From Kitasatospora cinereorecta (GTDB lineage Bacteria > Actinomycetota > Actinomycetes > Streptomycetales > Streptomycetaceae): a DNA stretch of 64,000 bases. A program made the translations under genes and the position numbers. The notes under the pieces are model-generated. The model was not told where the DNA came from. It did not search any database and was given only the letters and a program-made list of their open reading frames with translations. Where the stretch lies: assembly GCF_024172095.1 (NCBI RefSeq), contig NZ_JAMZDX010000006.1:558001-622000 (forward strand). Reading direction: 5' to 3'. Positions 45,833 through 55,301 of this stretch are shown here, one piece after another. Position 1 is the first letter of the stretch. The number at the start of each line of letters is the position of its first letter.

Positions 45833-45851
45833 ACCTTATGCATACCTTATG
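45833..45851 (+). repeat. Tandem ACCTTATG repeat, one helical turn apart
   Basis: ACCTTATG occurs at 45833-45840 and 45844-45851, start-to-start spacing 11 bases, in an AT-rich patch. The second copy includes a possible ATG start of the next gene, but is more likely part of a promoter or operator. Confidence 0.5.
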
Positions 45852-45869
45852 TCTAGTTTGGGAATCTCT

Positions 45870-46241
45870 GTGAACCTCGACTTCAGCGTTGAGCCCCTTT
45901 TCTCCTGGTACGTCGTGCTCCTTCTCATCAGCGGTGTCGCGATGGTGGGCATCGGCGCGGTCGCTTCTTCGGGCCTCAGCGCCGGATGGCGCGTCTTCAA
46001 CGTGATCGCCGGTGTCGGTTTCGTCGGTTACGGCATCTACCTCGGGTTCATTTTCGAGGGCGGCACGTACATCATCTTCTTCAAGGCCTTCATCCTGCCG
46101 GTGCTGATGATCGTCAACTTCGTCCGCTCGCTGGCCAACCGCAGCAACAAGCCGGCTCCGGTGCAGGCCTCGATGGTGGCCCCGGCCCCGGCGCCGGCCG
46201 ACGCCGTCCCGGCCCCGGCTGCCGAGAACCAGGTCCACTGA
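45870..46241 (+). CDS. Three-helix membrane protein with Ala/Pro tail, unknown function
   Basis: A 123-residue protein with three hydrophobic helices (about 10-100) and a short Ala/Pro-rich cytosolic tail (PAPAPADAVPAPA). GTG 45870 was chosen because GGGA lies six bases upstream and G/C-rich third positions begin there; ATG 45849 would add seven AT-rich codons overlapping a tandem repeat. No family is recognised with confidence. Confidence 0.68.
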   Translation: MNLDFSVEPLFSWYVVLLLISGVAMVGIGAVASSGLSAGWRVFNVIAGVGFVGYGIYLGFIFEGGTYIIFFKAFILPVLMIVNFVRSLANRSNKPAPVQASMVAPAPAPADAVPAPAAENQVH

Positions 46242-46256
46242 CCCCGCACGCATCCT

Positions 46257-46293
46257 GCGGCGCCCTCTCCCGTTGCTCGGGTGGGGGCGCCGC
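46257..46293 (+). terminator. Hairpin after the three-helix membrane protein gene
   Basis: Outer arms GCGGCGCCC (46257-46265) and GGGCGCCGC (46285-46293), with an inner CCCG/CGGG pairing. Starts 16 bases after the stop codon. Confidence 0.75.
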
Positions 46294-46401
46294 GGCGTTT
46301 CCGTGCGCGGTGCCGGGCGGGTGGACGGATCCTTGCGCGGGGGCGGGGTGGGGGTGGCGGGCGGGTGACGATGCGGGGACCGTCTACCCCGAGGAGTGGC
46401 C

Positions 46402-47610
46402 ATGTCGGCTTTCCGTGATCCCGCTGGACTCCGTGCGGCGGCCGAGGCCCTGCAACCCGAACTCGTCGAGCTCCGGCGGGCGTTGCACCGGGAGCCGGAG
46501 ATCGGGCTGGAGGTGCCGCTGACCCGGGCCAAGGTGCTGGCCGCGCTGGACGGCCTCGGCCTGGAGATCGTCCTCGGTGAGCGGCTCGGCTCGGTGACCG
46601 CCGTCCTGCGCGGCGCCCGCCCGGGGCCGACGGTGCTGCTCCGCGCGGACGTGGACGCCCTGCCCGTCCAGGAGGACACCGGACTCCCCTACGCCTCCGA
46701 ACTGCCCGGTGCGATGCACGCCTGCGGGCACGACCTGCACACCGCCGCGCTGGTCGGTGCCGCCCGGCTGCTGGCCGAGCGGCGGGAGGAGATCGCCGGC
46801 AGCGTGGTCCTCATGTTCCAGCCCGGTGAGGAGGGCGCGGGCGGGGCGGCGCTGATGGTGGCCGAGGGGGTGCTGGAGGCGTCGGGGGAGCGGCCGGTGG
46901 CGGCGTACGCGCTGCACGTGGGCGCCTCGCTGCTGCCGAGCGGCTGGGTGGCGACCAGGCCCGGGCCGGTCCTGGCAGCGTCGGACTCGCTGCGGGTGGT
47001 GCTGCGCGGCCGGGGCGGGCACGGGTCGAGCCCGCACCTCGCGCTCGACCCGGTGCCGGCGGCGTGCGAGGCGGTGCTGGCGCTGCAGTCGATGGTGACC
47101 CGCCGCTTCGACGCCTTCGACCCGGTGGTCCTGACGGTGGGCAGCCTGCACGCCGGCACCGCGGAGAACGTCATCCCGGACGAGGCCGTGTTCGCCGCGA
47201 CCATCCGCTCCTTCTCCCCCGAGGCCCGGACAAAGGTGCTGGCCGAGGCGTTGCGGGTGGTCCGCGGTGTCGCCGAGGCGCACGGCCTGGCCGTCGACGC
47301 CAAGATCGACGAGGGCTACCCGGTCACCGTCAACGACCCGGCCGAGGCGGCCTACGCGGCCGACACCGCGCGGACCCTGCTCGGCGCGGACCGGTACGTG
47401 GAGATGCCGCGCCCGGTCACCGGTTCCGAGGACTTCGGCGTCCTGGCGGCGCTCGTCCCCGGCGCGTACCTGATGGTCGGCGCCTGCCCGGCCGACCGGG
47501 ATCCGTTCACCGCGCCGTACAACCACTCGCCGCAGGCGGCCTTCGACGACGCGGTGCTGGCGGATGCGGCGGCTCTGCTGGCCGCGCTGGCGCTCGGAAA
47601 GCTCGACTGA
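46402..47610 (+). CDS. M20 family metallopeptidase / amidohydrolase
   Basis: A 402-residue M20D-type zinc hydrolase. Metal-site motifs MHACGHDLHTAA and MFQPGEEGAGGA, the dimerisation-domain stretch GRGGHGSSPH and C-terminal PVTGSEDFGVL are all present. Such enzymes hydrolyse N-acyl amino acids or peptides (hippurate hydrolase and N-acyl amino acid amidohydrolase group). ATG 46402 has GAGGAG upstream. It converges with an Lrp-type regulator. Substrate unassigned. Confidence 0.92.
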   Translation: MSAFRDPAGLRAAAEALQPELVELRRALHREPEIGLEVPLTRAKVLAALDGLGLEIVLGERLGSVTAVLRGARPGPTVLLRADVDALPVQEDTGLPYASELPGAMHACGHDLHTAALVGAARLLAERREEIAGSVVLMFQPGEEGAGGAALMVAEGVLEASGERPVAAYALHVGASLLPSGWVATRPGPVLAASDSLRVVLRGRGGHGSSPHLALDPVPAACEAVLALQSMVTRRFDAFDPVVLTVGSLHAGTAENVIPDEAVFAATIRSFSPEARTKVLAEALRVVRGVAEAHGLAVDAKIDEGYPVTVNDPAEAAYAADTARTLLGADRYVEMPRPVTGSEDFGVLAALVPGAYLMVGACPADRDPFTAPYNHSPQAAFDDAVLADAAALLAALALGKLD

Positions 47611-47714
47611 CGCACAGTCCGGGAGATGGTTGGAAATCAGAATGCTGATGAAAAAATGAATGTGGTGGGCAATCACGGCCATGGCTGTGCGTCAATCGAG
47701 CATCTGACGACTGC

Positions 47715-48722
47715 TCAATCCCCGGCCCAGGGATCGATGGGAACGTAGTCCACCGCCCGACCCTCCGCGTCCAGGAGTCGCCCCACCAGCTTCACCGTTC
47801 GCAGGGTGACCTGGCGGTCGCGGATGCGGATGTCGGGAAATCGGTGGGCCAACTCCTCTTCCAATTGCCGCAGTTCGACCATTCGATGGACGATCAGGTA
47901 GAGGGCGAGGTTGGCCGGGCCGACGGTGACGGCGCACATGCGGGCCTGCGGCAGGGCGGAGAGCCACTGGGCGGCCTGTTCGAGGTGGCCGGCGGGGGCG
48001 TCCAGCCAGAGCATGGCCGCCACCGGGTTGCCGGTCACCCGGGGCGAGGCGTCGCAGCGCAGGACCAGCCGTCCGGAGTCGCGGAGTTCGGCGAGGCGGC
48101 GGCGGACGGTGGTGGCCGGCAGGCCGGTGCGGTCGGCGAGTTCGGCGTACGGCATCCGGCCGTCGCCGCCGAGGGCGTGGAGGAGCGCGAGGTCCTGCTC
48201 GATCTGGCGGCCCGACGGCCGACCGGGGCGGCCTGCGGCCGGGCCGCCGATGGCGCGGCGCTGTTCGGCGTCCAGCGCGCCGTCGCTCCACCGGCTGCCC
48301 TCGCGGACGGTGCGTTCCACCAGCGAGGTGCGGGTGCGCAGGACGCCGGGCACGGCGCCGACGCGTTCCAGGATGTAGCGGGTCAGCGAGGCGGGGTCGA
48401 GTGCGCCGACGGTCAGCAGCAGGTCGGCGCCGCCGGTGACCAGTTCGATCGAGGCGGTCTGCGGGTGCCGGGCGAGGGCCGCCGCCACCTCGGTGACCCG
48501 GTCGGCGGGGCACTCCACCTCGACCAGTGCGGTCAGCCCCCGACCGATCCGGTCGGCGGACGGGTAGCAGGTCACCCAGGCGTCGCCGGTGGCGGCCAGC
48601 CGGGCCCAGCGGCGGGAGAGCGTCGCCGGGTCGACCCCGAGCGGTCCGGCCAGCCGGGACCACGGCGCCCGCGGGTCCAGCCGCAGGGCGTCGACCAGGG
48701 CCAGGTCCAACTCGTCGATCAT
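47715..48722 (-). CDS. Double-domain Lrp/AsnC family transcriptional regulator
   Basis: A 335-residue protein with two tandem Lrp units. HTH 1 is at about 3-50 (LDPRAPWSRLAGPLGVDPAT) with RAM domain 1 to about 145. A linker rich in Gly/Arg follows. HTH 2 is at about 175-225 (MPYAELADRTGLPATTVRRR) with RAM domain 2 to about 320. Such duplicated AsnC proteins are frequent in streptomycetes. ATG 48722 has AAGGA upstream. Divergent from an MFS transporter, which it probably controls. Confidence 0.9.
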   Translation of the reverse strand: MIDELDLALVDALRLDPRAPWSRLAGPLGVDPATLSRRWARLAATGDAWVTCYPSADRIGRGLTALVEVECPADRVTEVAAALARHPQTASIELVTGGADLLLTVGALDPASLTRYILERVGAVPGVLRTRTSLVERTVREGSRWSDGALDAEQRRAIGGPAAGRPGRPSGRQIEQDLALLHALGGDGRMPYAELADRTGLPATTVRRRLAELRDSGRLVLRCDASPRVTGNPVAAMLWLDAPAGHLEQAAQWLSALPQARMCAVTVGPANLALYLIVHRMVELRQLEEELAHRFPDIRIRDRQVTLRTVKLVGRLLDAEGRAVDYVPIDPWAGD

Positions 48723-48883
48723 GGCCGATCCTTGCGCGGGGAGGGCGACAGCTGCCGATTCGTGCGCTGCGCGGGGACAGGGCCACCAGGCTAGCCATCC
48801 TTGCCGCCACCCCGCCGCCGGGCCGACCCGCGTCCGGGGCACCGCCGATCCGAGTCCGACCTCCGTCCCCCAGGGAGCCGCCG

Positions 48884-50431
48884 ATGCGTGACACCGACAG
48901 CAGGACCGGCCTCGGCACCGCCGGTCGGCGGCCCGCTCCCAGGCCGGCCGGTTCGCTGCGAGCCGTTCCCCTGCTGGCCGCCGTCGAGTTCGCCAGCGGT
49001 GTGCTGCAGGGCGGCTTCCCGATCCTGCTGCCCCGGCTCGGCGAGCGGCTGCACCTCGACGCCGGCGATCTGGGCCTCGCCCTCGGCGCCGAGTTCCTGG
49101 TCGCCGGAGTCGCCGTCCCGCTGACCTCCCGCCTCGGCGACCTGTACGGACACCGGCTGCTGCTGCGGATCACCACCGTGCTCACCCTGCTCGGCGGGGT
49201 GTGCACCGCCTTCGCCGACTCCCTGCCGATGCTGCTGCTCGGCCGCGCCCTCGGCGGCTTCCTCGCCTCCTGGCTGCCGCTGGAGTTCGCGCTGCTGCGC
49301 GACCGGCTCGGTGAGGAGCGGGGCAGCCGGGCGGTCGGCCCGCTGGTCGGCGCGCTGACGGTCGGCTCCACCCTGGGCGCGGTGGCGGTGGGCGGACTCG
49401 GCGCCTCGCCGGCCGCCACCCGGCCGCTGCTGTGGGCCCTGGCCGCACTGCCCGCGCTCACCCTGCCGGTGGTCTGGCGGCTGGTCCCGGAGTCCGCCAC
49501 CCGGGCCCGCGGCCGGATCGACTGGGCCGGCTCCGCCCTGCTCTCGCTCGGCCTCGCCCTGCTGCTCTGCTCGCTCGCGGGAAGCGCCGCCCTGCCCGCG
49601 GCGGCCACCGCGGTGGCGGCGACGCTCGGACTGGCGCTGCTCGCACTCTTCGTCCGCCAGGAGCTGCGCACCGCCGAGCCGATGGTCGATGTCCGGGTGC
49701 TCTCCCGCCGGGCCACCGCACCGGTCTTCGTGCTCAGCTTCCTGCTCGGTTGCGCGCTGTACGGGGCACAGGGGCCGACCCTGGCGTTCCAGGCGGCGGA
49801 TCCGGCCGCGACCGGGTACGGCCTGGCGGCCGTGCCGCTCCAACTGGGCCTGCTGGTGCTGCCGCAGACGCTGGCCGCGATGGCCGGCGCGCTGGTCGCG
49901 GACCGGTTGGCCCGCCGGTACGACGCCGCCAGGATGCTGGCGCTGAGCTTCGCGCTGTGCGCCGGCGGCTACGGGTCGATCGCGCTGGCGCACGCCGCGT
50001 TCTGGCAGTTCGCGACGGCGGGCGCGGTCACCGGGTTCGGCGCCGGGCTCGAACTGAGCCTGCTGCCGGGGCTGCTGATCCGCCGGCTGCCGGCGGAGCA
50101 GACCGGTATCGGTACGGGGGTCTACAACACGCTGAAGTCGCTGGCCGGGGCGGCGGCGGGGGCGGGCGCGGCCACGGTGCTGGACCGGCTGCTGCTGCGT
50201 CCGGGCGTGCCGACCGAGGGCGCGTACACCGGGATCTGGCTGTGCTGCGCGCTGGCGTGCGCGGCGGGCGTGCCGGTGGTTGTCGCGGTGGGTGGTGCGC
50301 GCGCCGCGGCGCAACCCCGGCCCGAGCGCCCCGCGACCGACCGCCCAGCCGCCGAGCGCCCCGCGCACGGCCGGGAGCCGGCCTCGGCGGGTCAGACGTC
50401 GTCGGGGCCGGTGAAGTCCGGCGAGGTGTAG
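48884..50431 (+). CDS. MFS transporter, 14-helix drug-efflux (DHA2) type
   Basis: A 515-residue transporter with about 14 hydrophobic helices. The loop between helices 2 and 3 reads TSRLGDLYGHRLLLR, the MFS signature. It probably exports a drug or metabolite using proton-motive force. ATG 48884 has AGGGAG upstream. The last 60 residues are a polar Pro/Ala/Arg-rich tail whose end overlaps the convergent SPG-repeat gene by 40 bases. Divergent Lrp regulator suggests amino-acid-linked export. Confidence 0.9.
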   Translation: MRDTDSRTGLGTAGRRPAPRPAGSLRAVPLLAAVEFASGVLQGGFPILLPRLGERLHLDAGDLGLALGAEFLVAGVAVPLTSRLGDLYGHRLLLRITTVLTLLGGVCTAFADSLPMLLLGRALGGFLASWLPLEFALLRDRLGEERGSRAVGPLVGALTVGSTLGAVAVGGLGASPAATRPLLWALAALPALTLPVVWRLVPESATRARGRIDWAGSALLSLGLALLLCSLAGSAALPAAATAVAATLGLALLALFVRQELRTAEPMVDVRVLSRRATAPVFVLSFLLGCALYGAQGPTLAFQAADPAATGYGLAAVPLQLGLLVLPQTLAAMAGALVADRLARRYDAARMLALSFALCAGGYGSIALAHAAFWQFATAGAVTGFGAGLELSLLPGLLIRRLPAEQTGIGTGVYNTLKSLAGAAAGAGAATVLDRLLLRPGVPTEGAYTGIWLCCALACAAGVPVVVAVGGARAAAQPRPERPATDRPAAERPAHGREPASAGQTSSGPVKSGEV

Positions 50432-51228
50432 CCGGGGCTGGTGAACTCCGCGGAGCGCGGGGTGCGGCCCTGCGGGTCGGTGAGGCCCTCGACGCCGGGG
50501 CTGGAGAAGCCGGGGCTGGAGAAGGTGCCGCGGCTGTAGCCGGGGCTGAGCAGGTCGGGCGGGACGGGGCGTCCGGTCGGCTGCGGGGAGAGCGCGGGTT
50601 CGCTGTCGAGGTTGGCGAGCAGCCAGGGCAGCAGGGCGCGTTCGCGCAGGGCGGTGTGCCAGGCGCGGCGGGCGTCGGCGAGGTCGGCGTGCAGCTGCGG
50701 GTCGTGGCCGCCGGGCGTGGCGGAGCCGTCGCGGACGGCGGTGAGCACCAGGCCGATGCTGCCGACGCACAGCGCGGCCACACCGGCCGCGAGGGAGACC
50801 CAGCCGGCGGTGACGACGGTCCGGCCGAGGGTGAGGTCGGGCGCGCCGGCGCGCAGCGCGTACCCGATCAGCAGCAGCAGGAGTGCGGCGGACCAGGCCA
50901 GGATCGGGGCCAGCACGGTCAGCACCGGGAAGAAGCCGGCGCCCTCCTCGGAGCGCAGCCGCCCGGAGAGTTCGCCGAGGGTGGAGTGGGCGGGCGCGGG
51001 CGTCTCGGCCAGGCTCGCCCGCAGCGCGCGGTAGTGCCGGTACTCCTCCGCGGCGCCGGCGGCGATGGTTCCGGCCTCCAGCATGGCCTTGGTGTGGAGC
51101 TGTTCGGCGTTGAGGTGGTCACCGGGGGTGCGCAGGGCGTCCCGGACGGTGGCGTCACGCAGTGCTTCGTCGAGGATGCGCGCGAAGTCTGGGCGGTCCT
51201 CGGCGAGCAGGTGCGGGGCGTTGCTCAT
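50392..51228 (-). CDS. Two-helix membrane protein with C-terminal SPG-type repeats
   Basis: A 278-residue protein. The N-terminal half is soluble and helical, two membrane helices lie at about 107-128 and 138-168, and the last 55 residues carry repeated Ser-Pro-Gly plus aromatic/hydrophobic units: LSPGYS, SSPGFS, SSPGVE, TSPGYT, TSPDFT. No family is recognised. ATG 51228. The gene ends inside the convergent MFS coding region (40-base antisense overlap), and the repeats lie in and next to that overlap. Confidence 0.78.
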   Translation of the reverse strand: MSNAPHLLAEDRPDFARILDEALRDATVRDALRTPGDHLNAEQLHTKAMLEAGTIAAGAAEEYRHYRALRASLAETPAPAHSTLGELSGRLRSEEGAGFFPVLTVLAPILAWSAALLLLLIGYALRAGAPDLTLGRTVVTAGWVSLAAGVAALCVGSIGLVLTAVRDGSATPGGHDPQLHADLADARRAWHTALRERALLPWLLANLDSEPALSPQPTGRPVPPDLLSPGYSRGTFSSPGFSSPGVEGLTDPQGRTPRSAEFTSPGYTSPDFTGPDDV

Positions 51229-51357
51229 GGGTACCCCGTTCCGCAAGGTCTACGGAGTGGACTCGGTGCCTTGATGGTAGGGGTGTGCGGGAGCGCGGTG
51301 ACAGACTGTTTCCAGAACTTCAGTGTGGTCAGCGCCCTTGCAGCGTTCGACAGTTGT

Positions 51358-52566
51358 TCAGTTCAGCGGAAGTCGGGCGACCAGCAGGCGGCCTTCCATG
51401 GTGACGCCGCCGTCCATCGCGATGGCCAGTTCGTCGGCGTAGATGTACGGTCCGGGCACGTGCGGCGGGGTGCCGTCGTCGGGGTGGTCGGTGCCGGTCA
51501 GGTACGGGATGGGGCTGTGGCCGTGGACCACCCGGTAGCCGCCGTAGGTGGAGAGCAGCTCCTGGGCGGCCATGGTGCCGGACTGTCCGCGGAAGGCGAA
51601 GCGCTTGGTGAACTTGCGGAAGCAGTCCCACAGCTCGTCGATGCCCTCGTCGGCGAGCAGGGTGTGCACGGCGTCGTTGACGTCGTCGATGGTCTCGCCG
51701 TACTCGAGGTAGGCGGTGGTGTCGGAGTGCAGCATCAGGTGCCCGTCCTCGATGCCCATGGCGGGCAGCCGGGAGAGCCAGCTGACGTGGTGCGGCTCCA
51801 GGCGCTCCAGGTCGTGCTGCTGGCCGCCGTTGAGCCGCCAGGCGGCGAGGAAGGAGGCGGTGCCTGCGGTGGACTGCACCGGCTCGTCGCCGTACCGGGC
51901 TGCGCCGAGGAAGAGCAGCTCGTGGTTGCCCATGAGGGCGCGGCAGTAGCCGCCGGCGGCGGCGGCCTCGGCGGCCAGCTGCATCACCAGGTCGATGACG
52001 CCGATGCCGTCCGGGCCGCGGTCGGTGAAGTCGCCGAGGAACCAGACCCGTGAGCGCCCGGCGGACCAGTGGCCCTCGGTGTCGATCAGGCCCTGCTGGT
52101 GGAGGGCGGCGAGCAGCTCGTCCAGGTACCCGTGCACGTCGCCGATGACGTAGAGCGGGCCGGGGCCCTCGCCGGGCTCGGGCTGCGGGTAGGGGAAGTG
52201 GACCTCCGGGACGTCCGGCACGGGCGCGATGGGCGGGCCGAGCTCGATGGTCGGCGGGTCCTCGTGCTGCGCGGGCCCCTCGGCCGGGGCCGGGGCGCCC
52301 TGCGGGTCCTCGGCGCCGCCGTTGGGCGCGTAGTGGCCGGGTGCCTGGGCGGTGGCGGGGCCGGGGTACGGCGCACCGCCGGGGGCCCAGTGCTGCTCCA
52401 GGTAGCGCGCGCCGCCGTAGCCGCTGTTGGTCTCCTCGTAGGAGTACCCGGCGGCCTGCTCGGGGGGCTCGAAATAGGAGCCGTAGGGGAGCACGTCGAG
52501 GTCCTGCTGGTGGCGGGTTCCCGAGAGTGGTGGCTCGGGCTCGCGGAAGAGGTCCTCGGGTGTCAT
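51358..52566 (-). CDS. Metallophosphoesterase (Ser/Thr protein phosphatase-like)
   Basis: A 402-residue protein. A Pro/Gly/Tyr-rich, probably disordered N-terminus (1-135) precedes a calcineurin-like phosphoesterase: GDVHGYLDEL, GDFTDRGPDG, GNHELL and VHGHSPIPY, containing the complete set of metal ligands. It probably dephosphorylates proteins or diadenosine polyphosphates. ATG 52566 is the likely start, though its ribosome site is weak; GTG 52620 is an alternative. Confidence 0.88.
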   Translation of the reverse strand: MTPEDLFREPEPPLSGTRHQQDLDVLPYGSYFEPPEQAAGYSYEETNSGYGGARYLEQHWAPGGAPYPGPATAQAPGHYAPNGGAEDPQGAPAPAEGPAQHEDPPTIELGPPIAPVPDVPEVHFPYPQPEPGEGPGPLYVIGDVHGYLDELLAALHQQGLIDTEGHWSAGRSRVWFLGDFTDRGPDGIGVIDLVMQLAAEAAAAGGYCRALMGNHELLFLGAARYGDEPVQSTAGTASFLAAWRLNGGQQHDLERLEPHHVSWLSRLPAMGIEDGHLMLHSDTTAYLEYGETIDDVNDAVHTLLADEGIDELWDCFRKFTKRFAFRGQSGTMAAQELLSTYGGYRVVHGHSPIPYLTGTDHPDDGTPPHVPGPYIYADELAIAMDGGVTMEGRLLVARLPLN

Positions 52567-52714
52567 TCGACCATCATAGGAAGAGCACTCTCCCGGCGTC
52601 CTCACCTGGTCGGTATCCACATTCTTCGGGGCGTCACCCGATGGTGGTGCCCGCCCGGTCTGCCCCGGTCTGGGATGGAGCGGACCGTGGGGCGGGAGCC
52701 GGGCGGGCGGGGGA

Positions 52715-53890
52715 TCACAGTTCGCCGGGCGTACGCGGCGGGCTGACGGTGGTTCGGGGACTGCGTCGCTGCGAGGAGGCCCGGACGATCAGCTCGGTGG
52801 GCATCAGGGTGCCGGGCGGCGGACCGGTCCCGGCGGTCCGGTAGCGCGGCGGGAAGAGCCGGCCGCCGGTGCCCGGGTCGGCGGTGGCCCCGCCGGTGCC
52901 CGAGTCGATCCCCTCGATCGCGTCGATGAGCAGGTTGACCACCGTGGTGCCGATCCGTCGCGGCTTGAGCGACAGGGTGGTGATCGGCGGCTCGGTGCCG
53001 GCGTACACGTCGCTCTCGCTGCAGCACACCAGCAGCAGGTCGTCGGGCACCCGCAGGCCGTACCGGCGGGCGGCGGCCAGCAGGTCGGTGCCGTTGGGGT
53101 CGAACAGGCCGTAGACCGCGTCCGGGCGGTCCGGGCGGGCGAGCAGCCGGTCGGCGGCGACCGCGCCGGCCGCCGGGTCGTGGGCGGGATAGGTCTCGTA
53201 GACCGGCTCCTGGCCGACCCGGCCGCACCAGCCGAGGTAGGCGTCGGTGGACAGCCGGGTGTAGGTGTCGGTGGAGGTGCCGGTGAGCAGGCCGATCCGG
53301 CGGGCGCCGGCCTCGCTCAGGTGGTCCAGGATGCCCAGCACGGCGGCCTCGTGGTCGTTGTCGACCCAGGCGGTGACCGGGCAGTTGCCCGGCTTGCCGT
53401 CGCTGACCACCGGGACGCCGGACCGGTAGAGCTCGCTGACCAGCGGGTCCTGGTCGGGTGGGTCGATCACCACGGTGCCGTCCAGGGCGATGTTGCTCCA
53501 GACGTCGTGCCGGGAGGAGGCGGGGAGCACCACCAGGGCGTAGCCGCGGCTGAGCGCGGCGCTGGTGGCGGCCCGGGCCATCTCGGCGAAGTAGGCGAAC
53601 TCGGTGAAGGTGAAGGGCTCCTCGCCGTAGGTGGTGACGGTCAGTCCGATCAGGCCGGACCGTCCGGTGCGCAAGGTCCGGGCGGCGGCGGACGGGCGGT
53701 AGCCCAGGCGCTCGGCGACCTCGCGCACCCGGCTTCTGGTCTCGTCCGGCAGGCGGCCCTTACCGTTCAGGGCGTCCGAGACGGTGGTGATGGACACGCC
53801 GGCGGCCGCCGCCACGTCCCGGATTCCGGCCCGCTCCAGACGCCGCGAGGTGGTGGGTCGTCGACCGTTCTGGTTGGCTGCTGCTGTCAT
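52715..53890 (-). CDS. LacI family transcriptional regulator
   Basis: A 391-residue regulator. The LacI-type HTH and hinge are at about 20-75 (IRDVAAAAGVSITTVSDALN, then RVREVAERLGYRPSAAARTL), followed by a periplasmic-binding-protein-like effector domain (about 80-350) and a short basic tail. ATG 53890. It is divergent from hisC across 284 bp. Effector sugar unknown; from memory a LacI gene also flanks hisC in S. coelicolor. Confidence 0.9.
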   Translation of the reverse strand: MTAAANQNGRRPTTSRRLERAGIRDVAAAAGVSITTVSDALNGKGRLPDETRSRVREVAERLGYRPSAAARTLRTGRSGLIGLTVTTYGEEPFTFTEFAYFAEMARAATSAALSRGYALVVLPASSRHDVWSNIALDGTVVIDPPDQDPLVSELYRSGVPVVSDGKPGNCPVTAWVDNDHEAAVLGILDHLSEAGARRIGLLTGTSTDTYTRLSTDAYLGWCGRVGQEPVYETYPAHDPAAGAVAADRLLARPDRPDAVYGLFDPNGTDLLAAARRYGLRVPDDLLLVCCSESDVYAGTEPPITTLSLKPRRIGTTVVNLLIDAIEGIDSGTGGATADPGTGGRLFPPRYRTAGTGPPPGTLMPTELIVRASSQRRSPRTTVSPPRTPGEL

Positions 53891-54174
53891 GGCGGACCGA
53901 TCGTATGGCGCATGACGGCGTTCTGTGACCGGTTCGCTACAGGACGCTGAAGAACCGTTTCTCCATGAACGGGTCTGCACGGGACCCTTCGATACCTGCG
54001 GTTTTCCGGCCGTCTTACCTCTGACATGTGCCATCGGAACCCGGCAGAATGGCTGATCTGCACCCGTGACCCGGATGAGCATCTCACCCCTACGGGTGAG
54101 GGCGATCGGTATCGTTCAAGGCACCCGACCGGGGTGGTACGAACCTTTCGCAAGGAAGAGAAACGGAGAGACCC

Positions 54175-55245
54175 GTGAGTGAGCTTGGCCCCCGGCTGCG
54201 CCCGACCCTGGACGGCATCCCCACCTACAAGCCCGGCAAGCCCGCCAGCGCCGACTCGTTCAAGCTGTCCTCCAACGAGAACCCGTACCCGCCGCTCCCC
54301 GGTGTGCTGGAGGCCGCCGTGGCCGCCGCCGGCACCTTCAACCGCTACCCGGACATGGCCGTCTCCGGCCTGACCGCCGAGCTGGCGCAGCGCTTCGGGG
54401 TCCCCGCCGAGCACATCGCCACCGGCACCGGCTCGGTCGGCGTCGCCCAGTCGCTGATCCTCTCCGCCGCCGGCGAGGGCGACGAGGTCATCTTCGCCTG
54501 GCGCTCCTTCGAGGCGTACCCGATCATCACCCAGGTCGCCGGCGCCACCCCCGTCCCGGTCCCGCTGACCGCCGACGAGGCCCACGACCTGGACGCCATG
54601 CTGGCCGCGATCACCGACCGCACCCGGCTGATCTTCGTCTGCAACCCCAACAACCCGACCGGCGCCGCGATCCACCGGGAGGAGCTGGTCCGCTTCCTGG
54701 ACGCCGTGCCGTCCAATGTGCTGGTCGTCCTCGACGAGGCCTACCGCGAGTTCATCCGCGACGAGCAGGTGCCGGACGGCATCGAGCTCTACCGCGACCG
54801 CCCCAACGTCTGCGTGCTGCGCACCTTCTCCAAGGCGTACGGCCTGGCCGGCCTGCGGGTCGGCTTCGCGGTCGCGCACGAGCCGGTGGCCACCGCGCTG
54901 CGCAAGACCGCGGTGCCGTTCGGCGTCAGCCAGCTCGCCCAGGACGCCGCGGTCGCCTCGCTGCGCGCCGAGGACGCCCTGCTGGAGCGGGTCGAAGCGC
55001 TGGTGCAGGAGCGCGAGCGGGTCTCCGCCGGCCTCACCGCCCAGGGCTGGACCGTGGTCGACTCCCAGGCCAACTTCGTCTGGCTGCGCCTGGGCGAGCG
55101 GACCATGGAGTTCGCCGAGGCCTGCGGCCGGGCGGGCGTGGTGGTCCGGCCGTTCCCGGGCGAGGGCGTCCGGGTGTCGATCGGCGAGGTGGCCGGCAAC
55201 GACATCTTCCTGGCGACCGCCGAGACCTTCCGCAAGGAGTTCTGA
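54175..55245 (+). CDS. hisC: Histidinol-phosphate aminotransferase
   Basis: A 356-residue class I/II PLP aminotransferase. SSNENPYPP near the start, NPNNPTGAAI, LDEAYREF and the PLP-lysine motif RTFSKAYGLAGLRVGF identify HisC. It converts imidazole-acetol phosphate to histidinol phosphate and in many actinomycetes also acts on aromatic amino acids. GTG 54175 follows GGAGAG. It stands apart from any other his gene here, so it may be a second copy or an aromatic aminotransferase. Confidence 0.93.
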   Translation: MSELGPRLRPTLDGIPTYKPGKPASADSFKLSSNENPYPPLPGVLEAAVAAAGTFNRYPDMAVSGLTAELAQRFGVPAEHIATGTGSVGVAQSLILSAAGEGDEVIFAWRSFEAYPIITQVAGATPVPVPLTADEAHDLDAMLAAITDRTRLIFVCNPNNPTGAAIHREELVRFLDAVPSNVLVVLDEAYREFIRDEQVPDGIELYRDRPNVCVLRTFSKAYGLAGLRVGFAVAHEPVATALRKTAVPFGVSQLAQDAAVASLRAEDALLERVEALVQERERVSAGLTAQGWTVVDSQANFVWLRLGERTMEFAEACGRAGVVVRPFPGEGVRVSIGEVAGNDIFLATAETFRKEF

Positions 55246-55265
55246 GCCGCCGCGACGCGCGCTCC

Positions 55266-55301
55266 GACAGGACCGTCCCCGGATTCGGGGGCGGTCCTGT
55301 C
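55266..55301 (+). terminator. 16-bp hairpin after hisC
   Basis: Arms GACAGGACCGTCCCCG (55266-55281) and CGGGGGCGGTCCTGTC (55286-55301) with a 4-base loop and one G-U pair, 21 bases after the hisC stop. Confidence 0.85.
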
